Source: Nocardia niigatensis NBRC 100131
Lineage (GTDB): Bacteria > Actinomycetota > Actinomycetes > Mycobacteriales > Mycobacteriaceae
Direction: 5' to 3'
NCBI RefSeq assembly: GCF_000308655.1
Contig: NZ_BAGC01000038.1
Coordinates: 104,583-168,582, forward strand
Length of the DNA: 64,000 nucleotides
Numbering within the stretch: the stretch's first letter is position 1; every line of letters starts with the position of its first letter. This document shows, in pieces, positions 53,443-64,000 of this stretch. A program made the translations under genes and the position numbers. The notes beneath the pieces were generated by a model, which saw only the letters and a list, made by a program, of their open reading frames with translations, ran no database searches and had not been told where the DNA came from.

Positions 53443-55404
53443 ATGAGGCGCTTGCGACGAATCGGGAGCGGCGCTGCCGCCCTGCTGCTACTGGCCGGAA
53501 TGGCCACCGCCTGTTCGTCGTCGACGAACCAGAGCGCGTCGTGCACGGTGTCCCCCAACGGAACTCCGGTCACCTCCGGGGTGCCCGCCGGACCCAGCAG
53601 CACGAATCTGGCCCTGCACCCCGAGGTCGCCACCGGCTACCGCAGCGGTATGACACCTGTGCGCACCGGCGATTTCGCGGTCTCCACCGCCAATCCCGTT
53701 GCCACCGAAGCCGCTTGCCGGGTGCTGCGTGACGGCGGCACCGCCGCGGACGCGCTGCTCGTGGCGCAGACCGTGCTGAATCTGGTGGAGCCGCAGGCCA
53801 CCGGCATCGGCGGCGGCGCCTTCCTGATGTACTACGACGCCGCCACCAAGTCCGTCGACGCCTACGACGGCCGCGAGACGGCCCCGGCCGCCGCCACCGA
53901 GGACTACCTGCGCTACATCAGCGCCGCCGATCACACTGTGCCACAACCGAACGCGCGCGCCAGCGGACGTTCCATCGGCATCCCCGGGGTCCTGCGCATG
54001 CTGGAGTTGGCCCACAACGAACACGGCAAGCAACCGTGGCAGGACCTGTTCACCCCGGCGATCAACCTGGCCGATCAGGGCTTCCAGATCTCACCGCGGA
54101 TGGCGAGCCAGATCTCGGACTCCAAGGCTGATCTGGCGCGCGACGACAACGCCAAGGCGTACTTCCTTTTGCCGGACGGCAGTCCGAAGCCGTCGGGCAC
54201 CACGCTCACCAATCCGGCCTTCGCCAAGACGCTCTCGGCCATCGCCACCGACGGCGCGAACGCGTTCTACACCGGCGCCATCGCCGCCGACATCGTCGAC
54301 ACCACCGCCACCACCACCGGCGGCCGCACCCCGGGCCTGCTGTCCCTCGCGGATCTGCAGTCCTACCAGGCCAAGAAGCGCACCGCGGTGTGCTCGTCGT
54401 ACCGCACGCACGAGATCTGCGGCATGCCCAACCCCTCCTCGGGCGGCATCGCGGTGGCGGCGGCGCTGGGCATCCTGTCCACTTTCGATCTCGCGTCGAT
54501 GAAGCCGGCCGACCTCAGCGGCGACAGTGACACCGCCCGCAACGGCGGCAGGCCCACCCCCGAGTCCGTGCACCTGATCGCCGAGGCCGAACGCCTCGCC
54601 TACGCCGACCGCGACAAGTACATCGCGGACTCGGATTTCGTTCCGCTGCCGGGCAATTCACCGCAGACCCTGCTGGATCCGAACTACCTGAAGCAGCGGG
54701 CCGCGCTCATCGACCCGAACAAGAGTCTCGGCACAGCCAAGCCGGGCGACTTCGGCCCGGTGCCGGTCGGCAACGGCCCGCAGCAGCCCGAGCACGGGAC
54801 GAGTCACATCTCCATCGTCGACAAGTACGGCAACGCGGCGTCGATGACCACCACGGTCGAATCCGCCTTCGGGTCCTTCCATTTCGTGGACGGATTCATC
54901 CTCAACAACCAGCTCACCGACTTCTCGGCCGAGCCGGTCGACAAGGACGGCGCCCCGATCGCCAACCGCCTCGATCCGGGCAAGCGGCCACGCAGCTCCA
55001 TGGCCCCGACCCTGGTCTTCGATCGCAATCCCGACGGCTCGCGCGGCGGGCTCAGCTACGTCACCGGCTCGCCCGGCGGGGCGGTGATCATCCAGTTCGT
55101 GGTGAAAACCCTGGTGGGCATGCTGGATTGGGGGATGAACCCGCAGCAGGCGGTATCGATGGTCGACTTCGGCGCGGCCAACACCCCCACCACGTATGTG
55201 GGCGGTGAGCATCCGGTCGTGAACGCCGCCGACAACGGCGACCAGGATCCGCTGGTTCAGAAACTGCGCCAATACGGCGATCAGGTCTCGGTCGCTCCCC
55301 AGTCCAGCGGGCTGTCGGCCCTGGCCCGCGACGGCAACGGCAACGGCTGGATCGGCGGCGCGGACCCGCGGCGCGAGGGCGCGGTGCTCGGCGGGCCGCG
55401 CTAG
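53443..55404 (+). CDS. ggt: Gamma-glutamyltransferase, lipoprotein type
   Basis: A 653-residue Ntn-hydrolase that transfers or hydrolyses the gamma-glutamyl group of glutathione and similar peptides. The lipobox gives an acylated Cys near 24 (MATACSSS). The nucleophile Thr is near 453 in [10 protein letters not shown], where autoprocessing makes large and small subunits. [13 protein letters not shown] near 125 and [15 protein letters not shown] near 520-545 complete the active site. Extracytoplasmic. Its stop codon shares CTAG with the opposing gene. Confidence 0.92.
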   Translation: MRRLRRIGSGAAALLLLAGMATACSSSTNQSASCTVSPNGTPVTSGVPAGPSSTNLALHPEVATGYRSGMTPVRTGDFAVSTANPVATEAACRVLRDGGTAADALLVAQTVLNLVEPQATGIGGGAFLMYYDAATKSVDAYDGRETAPAAATEDYLRYISAADHTVPQPNARASGRSIGIPGVLRMLELAHNEHGKQPWQDLFTPAINLADQGFQISPRMASQISDSKADLARDDNAKAYFLLPDGSPKPSGTTLTNPAFAKTLSAIATDGANAFYTGAIAADIVDTTATTTGGRTPGLLSLADLQSYQAKKRTAVCSSYRTHEICGMPNPSSGGIAVAAALGILSTFDLASMKPADLSGDSDTARNGGRPTPESVHLIAEAERLAYADRDKYIADSDFVPLPGNSPQTLLDPNYLKQRAALIDPNKSLGTAKPGDFGPVPVGNGPQQPEHGTSHISIVDKYGNAASMTTTVESAFGSFHFVDGFILNNQLTDFSAEPVDKDGAPIANRLDPGKRPRSSMAPTLVFDRNPDGSRGGLSYVTGSPGGAVIIQFVVKTLVGMLDWGMNPQQAVSMVDFGAANTPTTYVGGEHPVVNAADNGDQDPLVQKLRQYGDQVSVAPQSSGLSALARDGNGNGWIGGADPRREGAVLGGPR

Positions 55405-56054
55405 TCCCGGTGCTCGGCGCTGTACTTGGCGCCCAGTTCCCGGAAGCGGTCCATGGCCGCGGCGGCGCGCATCTTGTCGTTGGAGCGGATGGCCATCATG
55501 GGCACGTACTCGTCGTGCGCCAGCTCCAGCCGAGCCCAGGACTTCTTGTCCGGGAAGGAGATCCCGCGGATGTCCTTCCACTCGAACTCGCTGTCGCCCA
55601 CGATATTGCGCACCGACACCCCGCGCCTGCCGACCCGCACGCGGGGCCGGGTCAGGGTGAGCACGCCGCCGGCCAGCAGCAGGCCGAACACCATCAGGCC
55701 GATCTGATCGGAGACCCGGAAGTTCACGCCGGTGGATCCGTGCCGCAGCACGATGCCGCCGAAGATGAAGATGGCCGCCAGCACCGCCGCCACGATCCGC
55801 ACCGTCACGATGGCGTGGTGCGGCCGCACCTCGAGATCCCAGTCGCCCTGCGCCGGAACGGCTTCCGGGTTCTCGTCGGTGCCGGGCTGCACCGGCGTCT
55901 GGGCATCGGATGTCGGCTCGGCCATGGGGTACTCGGACTCCGCTTTCTGCTCGGCCCGCGGTTCGGTGTGCGCCGCAGGTGTTTCCGTCGTGCCGGCGGG
56001 CTTGCGGGGCGGCTCCTCGGAGCCGTCCCGCTTCCAGATCCGCACGACCGGCAC
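55401..56054 (-). CDS. PH domain-containing membrane protein (Rv1417-like)
   Basis: About 217 residues. A Pro/Glu/Ala-rich cytoplasmic head (1-85) precedes two membrane helices (about 100-118 and 131-148). A bacterial PH domain follows with VRVGRRGVSVRNIVGDSEFE and WKDIRGISFPDKKSWARLEL (about 155-200). It stands right behind ribH, as Rv1417 does in tubercle bacilli. GTG at 56054 or 56045 is the likely start, both just past the ribH stop. Function is unknown. Confidence 0.72.
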   Translation of the reverse strand: MPVVRIWKRDGSEEPPRKPAGTTETPAAHTEPRAEQKAESEYPMAEPTSDAQTPVQPGTDENPEAVPAQGDWDLEVRPHHAIVTVRIVAAVLAAIFIFGGIVLRHGSTGVNFRVSDQIGLMVFGLLLAGGVLTLTRPRVRVGRRGVSVRNIVGDSEFEWKDIRGISFPDKKSWARLELAHDEYVPMMAIRSNDKMRAAAAMDRFRELGAKYSAEHRD

Positions 56055-56056
56055 GG

Positions 56057-57818
<1,762 letters not shown>

Positions 57819-57897
57819 GTCTGTTGTGCTCCATCTCGAATTAGGTGCCTCATTACAGTAGGCCACTGTCCAACTTGCGCCGCCTCCGGCGTCGCGG

Positions 57898-57980
57898 GTT
57901 CGCGGCCCTGAGGGTCTCGTTCTTCCCTCCTCCGCTTCGCTCCCCCGCTCCGTCGGTCCAGAACGAGACGGGCCGCGAAC
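57898..57980 (-). promoter_or_regulatory. Large imperfect hairpin between ribE and ribBA
   Basis: GTTCGCGGCCC (57898-57908) pairs with GGGCCGCGAAC (57970-57980), and GTCTCGTTCT (57914-57923) pairs with AGAACGAGAC (57960-57969). A five-base bulge interrupts the stem, giving 21 pairs in total. It fills most of the space between ribE and ribBA. It may weaken read-through, stabilise an RNA end, or be a mobile-repeat remnant. Confidence 0.55.
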
Positions 57981-57987
57981 TTTGGAG

Positions 57988-58614
57988 TCAGCCGCGCTGC
58001 ACGAGCCGCTCGACGTACTTGGCAATGATGTCGACTTCGAGATTGACCGTGGTACCGACCTGGGCAGTTCCCAATGTGGTGAGCTCACGGGTTGTGGGAA
58101 TGAGGGAAACCTCGAACCAGTCCTTGCTGCCGTCGGCGAAGGCGTCCTCGCCCAGGCCGATGCCCGAGACGGTCAGCGAGATGCCGTCCACGGTGATCGA
58201 GCCCTTCTCCACCACGTAGCGAGCGATGCTGTCGGGCAGGGAGATTCGCACGACCTCCCAGTTCTCGTGCGGGGTGCGGGAGACGATGGTGCCGGTGCCG
58301 TCGACGTGGCCCTGCACGATGTGCCCGCCCAGGCGGCTGTTCACGGCCGCGGCGCGCTCGAGATTGACGCGGGAGCCGACGGCCAGGCCGCCGATGCTGG
58401 AGCGGTTCAGCGTCTCGGCCATGACGTCGACGGTGAAGGTGTCGCCCTCGACACGCCGGTCGACCACCGTGAGGCAGACGCCGTTGACGGCGATCGAATC
58501 ACCGTGTCCCGCATCGGAGGTGACCAGGGGGCCGCGAATGGTCAGCCGCGCCGAATCGTCCAGCTGCTCGGTGGCGAGGATCTCGCCCAGCTCCTCGACG
58601 ATGCCTGTGAACAT
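57988..58614 (-). CDS. ribE: Riboflavin synthase, alpha type
   Basis: A 208-residue enzyme of two similar lumazine-binding halves (about 1-97 and 98-200). It starts [12 protein letters not shown], and the repeat motifs are NGVCLTV near 45 and DGISLTV near 143. [12 protein letters not shown] near 97 joins the halves. It converts two lumazines to riboflavin. Often called ribC in mycobacteria. ribD, the transporter gene and lprG, which usually stand between it and rpe, are absent here. Confidence 0.95.
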   Translation of the reverse strand: MFTGIVEELGEILATEQLDDSARLTIRGPLVTSDAGHGDSIAVNGVCLTVVDRRVEGDTFTVDVMAETLNRSSIGGLAVGSRVNLERAAAVNSRLGGHIVQGHVDGTGTIVSRTPHENWEVVRISLPDSIARYVVEKGSITVDGISLTVSGIGLGEDAFADGSKDWFEVSLIPTTRELTTLGTAQVGTTVNLEVDIIAKYVERLVQRG

Positions 58615-59143
58615 GCGTACCTCTCCCTGATCGCGTCTGCGTGCTCCGCTCGGGCCAACAGCCGGTGCGGTACGCGGTATTCCCCGCGTGGCGGGCCGTC
58701 CCCTTCAGACTAACGACGCCGGGTCGTAGGCGACATATGGCCTCGTTCACCGGGGCGTTCGATACCGCTGGATGGACGAAGGCGGACATAAGCCAACGCG
58801 CGATCGGAGAATTGAGTTCATAGCTCTGGATCGCAGTTGAAATATCGGAATCTGCCGGTTCTTTGATGGGCCTGACCTGGCCCAACAAGGAGCGGTACCC
58901 ACTTTGCGACTCGCTCACACCAGAATCTTGCGTAGCGACGAAAACGGCCGCAAGATTGTTATGCAGCTGATTCCACCAGTTCAACTCTCCGCGAGCAGTT
59001 CAGTGCAGAACGGTCACCGCGTCCACGGCCGATCCGGGCCGGGTGACGATCATCTCGACGCAAACGAACCGAAGGAAGGTTGGACCCCGCGCGGGTCGGA
59101 TCAAGGTGGCAGACAACACAATCGGCACAGTAGGGGGTGTAGC
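58615..59143. other. Long intergenic region upstream of ribE
   Basis: About 530 bases without a convincing gene. No FMN riboswitch (RFN element) can be recognised on either strand. A 9-pair hairpin, AATCTTGCG (58924-58932) with CGCAAGATT (58949-58957), is present. Weak translations in this stretch have irregular composition. GGGGGTG before 59144 is the ribosome-binding site of the next plus gene. Confidence 0.5.
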
Positions 59144-59590
59144 GTGACCACGCTTCTCGATTCGACACTCGAAGTTCGCTGCGTGCAGTATCGACGCGAA
59201 TTTCACCTGCCGGCATCGATCGATCCGACGTCACGGCACATCCTGTTGGAGATCGGCACTCGGTACGGGGCCATCACCATGCCCGCCGACCTCGGCGAAT
59301 GCGTGCAGCAGCGGCTGACGCAGGCCGATCTGGCCGGGCCGGTCGTGCACCACCCCCGGGCGCGCAGATGGACCTTCATCACCGGCCCCGCCAGACCGGA
59401 GTCCCTCACCAAATCGGTGGCCGCCGCGCTGTTCCGGCTCTACGCCACCGTCGCCTGCCCGGGCGCGCAGGTCGTGCTCCCGTCCGCCGACGACGAGCGG
59501 ACGGGATACCGCACCTGGGTGCACTCCCCCGAAAACATCGACACCGTACCGCCGCTGGAATCGGTCGTCGAAGCGCTGCTCCGGCACTGA
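59144..59590 (+). CDS. Conserved-looking protein of unknown function
   Basis: A 148-residue soluble protein beginning VTTLLDSTLEVRCVQYRREF. Predicted strands and helices alternate. No known catalytic motif is visible. VVLPSADDERTGYRTWVHSP near 112-131 recalls the C-terminus of actinobacterial 'primase-like' small proteins, too weakly to name it. GGGGGTG precedes the GTG. It fills the place of ribD-transporter-lprG between ribE and rpe, on the opposite strand, and its stop is five bases from the rpe stop. Confidence 0.65.
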   Translation: MTTLLDSTLEVRCVQYRREFHLPASIDPTSRHILLEIGTRYGAITMPADLGECVQQRLTQADLAGPVVHHPRARRWTFITGPARPESLTKSVAAALFRLYATVACPGAQVVLPSADDERTGYRTWVHSPENIDTVPPLESVVEALLRH

Positions 59591-59594
59591 ACCG

Positions 59595-60260
59595 CTACTG
59601 CGCGGAGGCCGCCTCGATGGCGATCACCTTCTGCCGCAAGGTTTCCACGGTCGCGGCCGGGTCCGGGGTGCCGTACACGGCCGAGCCCGCCACGAAGCAG
59701 TCGATGCCGGCCTCGGCGGCCTGCTCGATGGTGTCCATATTGATGCCGCCGTCGATCTCCACCACCAGGCGCAGCTCACCGGCGTCGACCAGGCGGCGCA
59801 CCTTACGGGCCTTGTCGAGCACGTGCGCGATGAAAGACTGTCCGCCGAAACCGGGTTCGACGCTCATCACCAGCAGGGTGTCGAATTCGCGCAGGATCTC
59901 GAGGTAGGGCTCGATCGGGGTGTTCGGCTTCACGGAGAGCCCGGCCTTGGCGCCCGCCGCCCGGATGTCGCGCGCCACCGCGATCGGGTTGTCGGTGGCC
60001 TCGGCGTGGAAGGTGACGTTGTAGGCGCCGGCCTCGGCGTAACCCGGGGCCCAGCGCTCCGGGTTATCGATCATGAGGTGGCAGTCCATCGGAATGTCGG
60101 TGGCCTTCAACAGGCTTTGCACCACCGGCAGGCCGAGGGTCAGATTGGGGACGAAGTGGTTGTCCATCACATCGACGTGCACCCAGTCGGCGCCCTCGAT
60201 CGCTTTCAGCTCGGCCGCGAGATTCGCGAAGTCGGCGGACAGGATGGACGGGGCGATCAT
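59595..60260 (-). CDS. rpe: Ribulose-phosphate 3-epimerase
   Basis: A 221-residue TIM barrel interconverting ribulose 5-phosphate and xylulose 5-phosphate. It has APSILSADF near 3, [14 protein letters not shown] near 28-41 (metal-binding His and catalytic Asp), [10 protein letters not shown] near 59, [12 protein letters not shown] near 133 and the second catalytic Asp in VEIDGGI near 168. The ATG at 60260 is used; a GTG at 60299 would add 13 residues. It diverges from rsbW. Confidence 0.96.
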   Translation of the reverse strand: MIAPSILSADFANLAAELKAIEGADWVHVDVMDNHFVPNLTLGLPVVQSLLKATDIPMDCHLMIDNPERWAPGYAEAGAYNVTFHAEATDNPIAVARDIRAAGAKAGLSVKPNTPIEPYLEILREFDTLLVMSVEPGFGGQSFIAHVLDKARKVRRLVDAGELRLVVEIDGGINMDTIEQAAEAGIDCFVAGSAVYGTPDPAATVETLRQKVIAIEAASAQ

Positions 60261-60369
60261 CGGCGCGGGCCGCTGAAAGGGCGAAGAAGAGGTGCACACG
60301 GGGCGAAGTCTATCGGCAGGCCCCCATGACCCCCACGTGAGCGTGAATGGCTGATTGCCGCGCACCGGA

Positions 60370-60810
60370 ATGGGTAGCCTCTACAGGGTGATCAACATTT
60401 CGGCGGAACAAGGGTTGCGCGGAACACCGGTCGAGATCGGTGTCGCCGCGTCCGTCTCCCAGCTGCCCATCGTGCGTGGACTCGCCGAAACACTGGTGCT
60501 CCTCAGTGATTTCACCCTGGACGAGGTGGCCGACATCCGGCTCGCCGTCGACGAGGCGGCCTCCACGCTGATCGCGCTCGCCGCGCCCGGCACCACGCTG
60601 CAGTGCCTGTTCACCGTCGGCGAGTCCGATTTGGTCGTACGAGTCAGCGGCATCGCGGACGCCGAGGGTCTACCGGACCAGCGCAGCTTCGGCTGGCACG
60701 TGCTGCGGACCCTCTCCGACGAGGTCACCGCCACCCAGGAGCCCTTCGATCCGGCGATCTCCGGATACCCGACGGCGGTGGAGTTCCGGCGGGCCCGGGG
60801 GAAGGCGTAG
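60370..60810 (+). CDS. rsbW: Anti-sigma factor, RsbW/UsfX-like ATP-binding protein
   Basis: A 146-residue HATPase protein. The N-box region is [19 protein letters not shown] near 52-70, and [14 protein letters not shown] near 107-120 is nearly the corresponding sequence of mycobacterial UsfX. It binds and inhibits the sigma factor encoded next, and it may be opposed by an anti-anti-sigma protein not present here. GTG at 60388 is an alternative start. Its TAG overlaps the sigma factor GTG by one base (TAGTG). Confidence 0.87.
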   Translation: MGSLYRVINISAEQGLRGTPVEIGVAASVSQLPIVRGLAETLVLLSDFTLDEVADIRLAVDEAASTLIALAAPGTTLQCLFTVGESDLVVRVSGIADAEGLPDQRSFGWHVLRTLSDEVTATQEPFDPAISGYPTAVEFRRARGKA

Positions 60811-61733
60811 TGACCGACCGAGACAACGTGTTCGCATCATCCGCCGGCGCGCCCGGTTCCGAGGAGCCCCGCGAAGACCACGAAGACCGGGAAGCCGACG
60901 AGACCGAAACCGAGAACGCCACCGAGGAGGCCGTCGACGCCGACGAGGCCGAGGAGGTCGAGGAGGTCGCGCGCAGCGTCTCCGGCTACGACGACGTCGC
61001 CACCCTGTTCGAGGAACTCGCCGCCGCCACACCGGAATCCGCGCGGCGCACCGCCCTGCGCACCGAGCTGATCAACCGCTGCATCCCGCTCGCCGACCAC
61101 ATCGCCCGCAAATTCAGCGGCCGCGGAGAGCCTTTCGACGACCTCACCCAGGTCGCGCGGGTCGGGCTGGTGCACGCGGTGGACCGCTTCGACATCTCCC
61201 GCGGCTCCAACTTCCTGTCCTTCGCGGTGCCGACCATCATGGGCGAGGTCCGCCGCTACTTCCGCGACAACACCTGGGCCATGCGGGTGCCGCGGCGCGT
61301 CAAGGAAACCCATCTGCGGATCGGATCCGCCATCGACGCGCTCTCCCAGCAGCTGGGGCGCTCCCCCACGGCCAAGGAGATCGCGGCTGCCCTGGAGATC
61401 GATGCCGACGAGGTGACCCAGGCGGTCATCGCCGGAAACGCCTACCAGCCCAGCAGTATCGACGCCGTCTCCGTCGGCCGCGATACCGAGGCCTCCCTGC
61501 TCGACACCCTCGGCGAGGAGGAATCCCAATTCGACCGGGTCGAGGAGTACGTCGCCATCCGCCCCCTGCTGGCCGGCCTCCCCGAACGCGAGCGCCGCAT
61601 CCTCACCATGCGCTTCTTCGAATCCATGACCCAAACCCAGATCGCGCAGCAGATGGGCATCTCCCAGATGCATGTCTCCCGCATCCTGTCCAAAACCCTT
61701 GCCCGCCTGCGGGAGCAGTCCGCCCGGGAATGA
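60810..61733 (+). CDS. sigF: SigF/SigB-type RNA polymerase sigma factor
   Basis: A 307-residue group 3 sigma factor. An unusual acidic N-terminal extension rich in Glu and Asp spans about residues 15-55. Region 2 is near 95-150 (EPFDDLTQVARVGLVHAVDR, SFAVPTIMGEVRRYFRDNTW), region 3 near 160-200 and region 4 near 255-302 (TQTQIAQQMGISQMHVSRIL). It directs general stress or stationary-phase transcription and is controlled by the overlapping anti-sigma gene. The acidic extension is longer than in mycobacterial SigF. Confidence 0.92.
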   Translation: MTDRDNVFASSAGAPGSEEPREDHEDREADETETENATEEAVDADEAEEVEEVARSVSGYDDVATLFEELAAATPESARRTALRTELINRCIPLADHIARKFSGRGEPFDDLTQVARVGLVHAVDRFDISRGSNFLSFAVPTIMGEVRRYFRDNTWAMRVPRRVKETHLRIGSAIDALSQQLGRSPTAKEIAAALEIDADEVTQAVIAGNAYQPSSIDAVSVGRDTEASLLDTLGEEESQFDRVEEYVAIRPLLAGLPERERRILTMRFFESMTQTQIAQQMGISQMHVSRILSKTLARLREQSARE

Positions 61734-61821
61734 CTCCGGCGTGGCCGGAGCCCCGGCGCGTGCCCGGCATGGGTAGATTGCGATCGGGTCATGATCGCCT
61801 CGGCCGGATGCAAAGGGGTCG

Positions 61822-63879
61822 GTGTTGTCACAGCAGCTGCCGTTCGATTCGCTGTATCGGCACGGGTTCGCGCGGGTCGCGGTGGCCGTGCCACCGGTGC
61901 GGGTCGCAGATCCGGGCTTCAACGCCGAACAGACCCTGTTGCTGGCCCGGCGCGCCGCGGCCGAGCACGCGGCGCTGACGATCTTCCCCGAGCTCGGGCT
62001 GTCCAGTTACACCGCCGACGACCTGTTCCATCAGGACGCGCTGGACGCCGCGGTCGGCCTGGCGCTCGAGCGCGTGGTCGAGGAAAGCACCGCCATCGAG
62101 ACGGTGTTGGTGGTGGGTGCGCCGGTGCGCGCGCAGGGCCGGCTGTTCAACTGCGGCATCGTGATTCACCGGGGCCGGGTGCTGGGCGCCGCGCCCAAGA
62201 GCTACCTGCCCAACTATCGGGAGTTCTACGAGAAGCGTCAGTTCGCGGCCGCGCGAGAGGCACTCGACGATCACGTGGTGATCGCCGGGCAGCGGGTGCC
62301 GTTCGGAGCTGGTCTGCTGTTCACCGCGAGCAACCTGCCGGATTTCGTGTTCCATCTCGAGATCTGCGAGGACGGCTGGGTACCGTTGCCGCCCAGCGGT
62401 TTCGCCGCGCTGGCCGGGGCCAGTGTGCTGGTGAATCTGTCGGCCAGCAATATAGTCATCGGCAAGGCCGACTACCGGCGCGAACTGTGCGCCTCACATT
62501 CGGCGCGGTATCTCGCCGCGTACCTGTATTCGGCTGCCGGGCACGGCGAGTCGACCACCGACATGGCCTGGGACGGACAGGCACTGGTGTGCGAGAACGG
62601 CAATGTGCTGGCGGAGGGCGAGCGGTTTGCCGGACACCCGCAGGTGGTCACCGCCGATATCGATCTGCGGCGGCTGGCAGCGGACCGGCTGCGCACCACC
62701 AGCTTCGCCGACACCGTGCACGATCATCGGGAGCGGCTGGAAAGGTTCCGGCGCATAGACGTCGAGCTGCCCGTGCCCGCCGGGACCGTCGCGCTGCGGC
62801 GCGAAATCCCGCGCTTCCCCTATGTTCCCGCCGATCCGGCCCGCCGCAACGAGCGCTGCGCCGAGGTGCATCGCATCCAGGTGGAGGGACTGAGCACACG
62901 GCTGACCGCCACCGGATCACAGCGGGTGGTGATCGGGGTGTCCGGCGGCCTGGACTCCACGGTGGCGCTCATCGTGGCCGCCAAGACCATGGACCGGCTG
63001 GGACTGCCGCGCTCGAATGTCCTGGCGTACACCATGCCCGGCTTCGCCACCAGCGCCCGAACCCTCGAGGATGCGCGGCGGCTCATGCGGGCGGTCGGGG
63101 CGACGGCGCACGAGATCGACATCCGGCCATCGGCCACGCAGATGCTGCGAGACCTGAAGCACCCTGCCGCCGAAGGGGTTCCGCGGTACGACGTCACCTA
63201 CGAGAACGTGCAGGCGGGCGAGCGCACCTCACACCTGTTCCGGCTCGCCAACCTGCACGATGCCCTGGTCGTCGGCACCGGCGACCTCAGCGAACTCGCG
63301 CTGGGCTGGTGCACCTTCGGCGTCGGCGACCACATGGCCCACTACAGCGTGAATGCCTCGGTCCCGAAGACATTGATCAAATACCTCGTGGCCTGGACGA
63401 TCGACACCGGCGAGCTGGGTCCTGAGGCGGGTGCGGTCCTGGCCTCGATTCTCGCCACCGAGATCTCGCCGGAACTCATTCCCAGCGACGGCGACGCTCC
63501 CCTGCAGAGCTCCGAGGCCACCGTCGGCCCCTACGAACTCCAGGACTTCCACCTCTACCACCTGCTCCGCTTCGGCGACCTGCCCAGCCGCATCGCCTAC
63601 CTGTCCCACCATGTCTGGTCCGACCGCACCCGCGGCGGCTGGCCCGACCTCGTCCCCGCCGACCAGCGCCACGAATACGACCTGCCGGCCGTCAAACACT
63701 GGCTGGCCGAGTTCCTCCGCCGCTTCATCCAGACCAGCCAGTTCAAACGCTCCACCCTCCCGAATGCCCCCAAGGTCGGCTCGGGCGGATCCCTGTCCCC
63801 ACGTGGTGATTGGCGCGCGCCGAGCGATGCGTCGGCCGCCGCCTGGCTCGACGAGCTCGACCGCAACGTCCCCGGCTGA
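61822..63879 (+). CDS. nadE: Glutamine-dependent NAD+ synthase
   Basis: A 685-residue two-domain enzyme. The N-terminal nitrilase-like glutaminase (about 1-300) has Glu near 57 ([14 protein letters not shown]), Lys in [15 protein letters not shown] near 133 and the nucleophile Cys in LEICEDGW near 182. The C-terminal synthetase (about 330-640) has the ATP loop GVSGGLDST near 371. Ammonia passes from one domain to the other to amidate deamido-NAD. AAAGGGG precedes the GTG at 61822. The last 28 codons lie in the first unit of a 91-bp tandem repeat. Confidence 0.94.
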   Translation: MLSQQLPFDSLYRHGFARVAVAVPPVRVADPGFNAEQTLLLARRAAAEHAALTIFPELGLSSYTADDLFHQDALDAAVGLALERVVEESTAIETVLVVGAPVRAQGRLFNCGIVIHRGRVLGAAPKSYLPNYREFYEKRQFAAAREALDDHVVIAGQRVPFGAGLLFTASNLPDFVFHLEICEDGWVPLPPSGFAALAGASVLVNLSASNIVIGKADYRRELCASHSARYLAAYLYSAAGHGESTTDMAWDGQALVCENGNVLAEGERFAGHPQVVTADIDLRRLAADRLRTTSFADTVHDHRERLERFRRIDVELPVPAGTVALRREIPRFPYVPADPARRNERCAEVHRIQVEGLSTRLTATGSQRVVIGVSGGLDSTVALIVAAKTMDRLGLPRSNVLAYTMPGFATSARTLEDARRLMRAVGATAHEIDIRPSATQMLRDLKHPAAEGVPRYDVTYENVQAGERTSHLFRLANLHDALVVGTGDLSELALGWCTFGVGDHMAHYSVNASVPKTLIKYLVAWTIDTGELGPEAGAVLASILATEISPELIPSDGDAPLQSSEATVGPYELQDFHLYHLLRFGDLPSRIAYLSHHVWSDRTRGGWPDLVPADQRHEYDLPAVKHWLAEFLRRFIQTSQFKRSTLPNAPKVGSGGSLSPRGDWRAPSDASAAAWLDELDRNVPG

Positions 63880-64000
63880 CACCCGCTCCCCACGCGGCGA
63901 TCGGCGCGCGCCGAGCGATGCGTCGACCGCCACCTGCCTCGACGAGCTCGACCGCAACGTCCCCGGCTGACACCCGCTCCCCACGCGGCGACGTCGGCGC
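63796..64000. repeat. 91-bp tandem repeat at the 3' end of nadE
   Basis: Unit 1 is 63796-63886 and unit 2 is 63887-63977. Both start TCCCCACG and include GACGAGCTCGACCGCAACGT, and they differ at about ten positions. A third unit starts at 63978 and changes after about 14 bases near the window edge. Since 91 is not a multiple of three, unit 2 lies outside the gene and in another frame, where it still reads [17 protein letters not shown]. Confidence 0.8.

Noticed and set aside
58615..59143. FMN riboswitch upstream of ribE
   Set aside because: The conserved RFN core sequences cannot be found on either strand.
58904..59143. N-terminal extension of the 59144 gene from a TTG at 58904
   Set aside because: The extra 80 residues look non-coding, and GGGGGTG just before the GTG at 59144 marks the start.

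Overview
The window is high-GC actinobacterial DNA, most likely from a mycolic-acid-producing genus close to Nocardia. The base composition, frequent GTG starts, WhiA, an LpqS/CysK2 pair and the gene order all point that way. No species can be named from the sequence alone.

Backbone. Read on the minus strand from right to left, the window follows the mycobacterial Rv1408-Rv1440 order: rpe, ribE, ribBA, ribH, a PH-domain protein, uvrC, rapZ, yvcK, whiA, gap, pgk, tpiA, secG. Three breaks in this order carry most of the accessory content. They are rpe/ribE (about 59-60 kb, no ribD, transporter or lprG), ribH-PH/uvrC (about 47-55 kb) and tpiA/secG (about 5.6-38.4 kb, nearly 33 kb of extra genes).

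Region by region. 0.1-3.8 kb: an SDR / SCP2-type thiolase / acyl-CoA ligase operon behind a KstR-like box, probably lipid or sterol side-chain catabolism. 4.6-5.3 kb: a small toxin-antitoxin-like pair, then secG. 5.9-13.7 kb: two paralogous arrays of unusual or decayed tRNA-like genes, both on the minus strand. They flank an excalibur lipoprotein and a giant CtpI-type P-type ATPase with two small 'EWPVA' membrane proteins. 14-21 kb: a secreted protein, a TipAS-like remnant, an acyltransferase-SGNH protein, a double-META lipoprotein, an exonuclease and a fused alpha-beta E1 dehydrogenase. 21.4-26.5 kb: a copper-linked block of M56 protease, MFS, cysK2, lpqS and blaI, with shared CTACGTACGTAG operators and RicR/CsoR-like boxes. 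26.6-38.3 kb: an ACT protein, bacterial-type PARG, a DUF1453-kinase-regulator operon, an enoyl-CoA hydratase, a broken copper-oxidase-like gene, a Cys-tailed DUF5685 protein, a LysR/SDR pair, a TetR/KstD-like pair and a Ddn-like protein. 38.4-46.9 kb: the glycolytic operon, then whiA-yvcK-rapZ and uvrC. 47-55 kb: two small secreted proteins, a YcaQ-like protein, an Rv0785-like flavoprotein with paired palindromes upstream, ansP and ggt. 55.4-60.3 kb: the riboflavin genes and rpe. 60.4-63.9 kb: rsbW-sigF and glutamine-dependent nadE, whose 3' end is duplicated as a 91-bp tandem repeat.

The best candidates for something undescribed are the twin tRNA-like arrays, which include selC-like molecules with a UGA anticodon, around the CtpI/EWPVA module, and the rewired lpqS-cysK2-MFS copper block under BlaI-type operators. 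Coordinates come from reading frames, start codons and ribosome-binding sites. tRNA folds were made by hand and not scored. Family names rest on remembered motifs, not on database searches.
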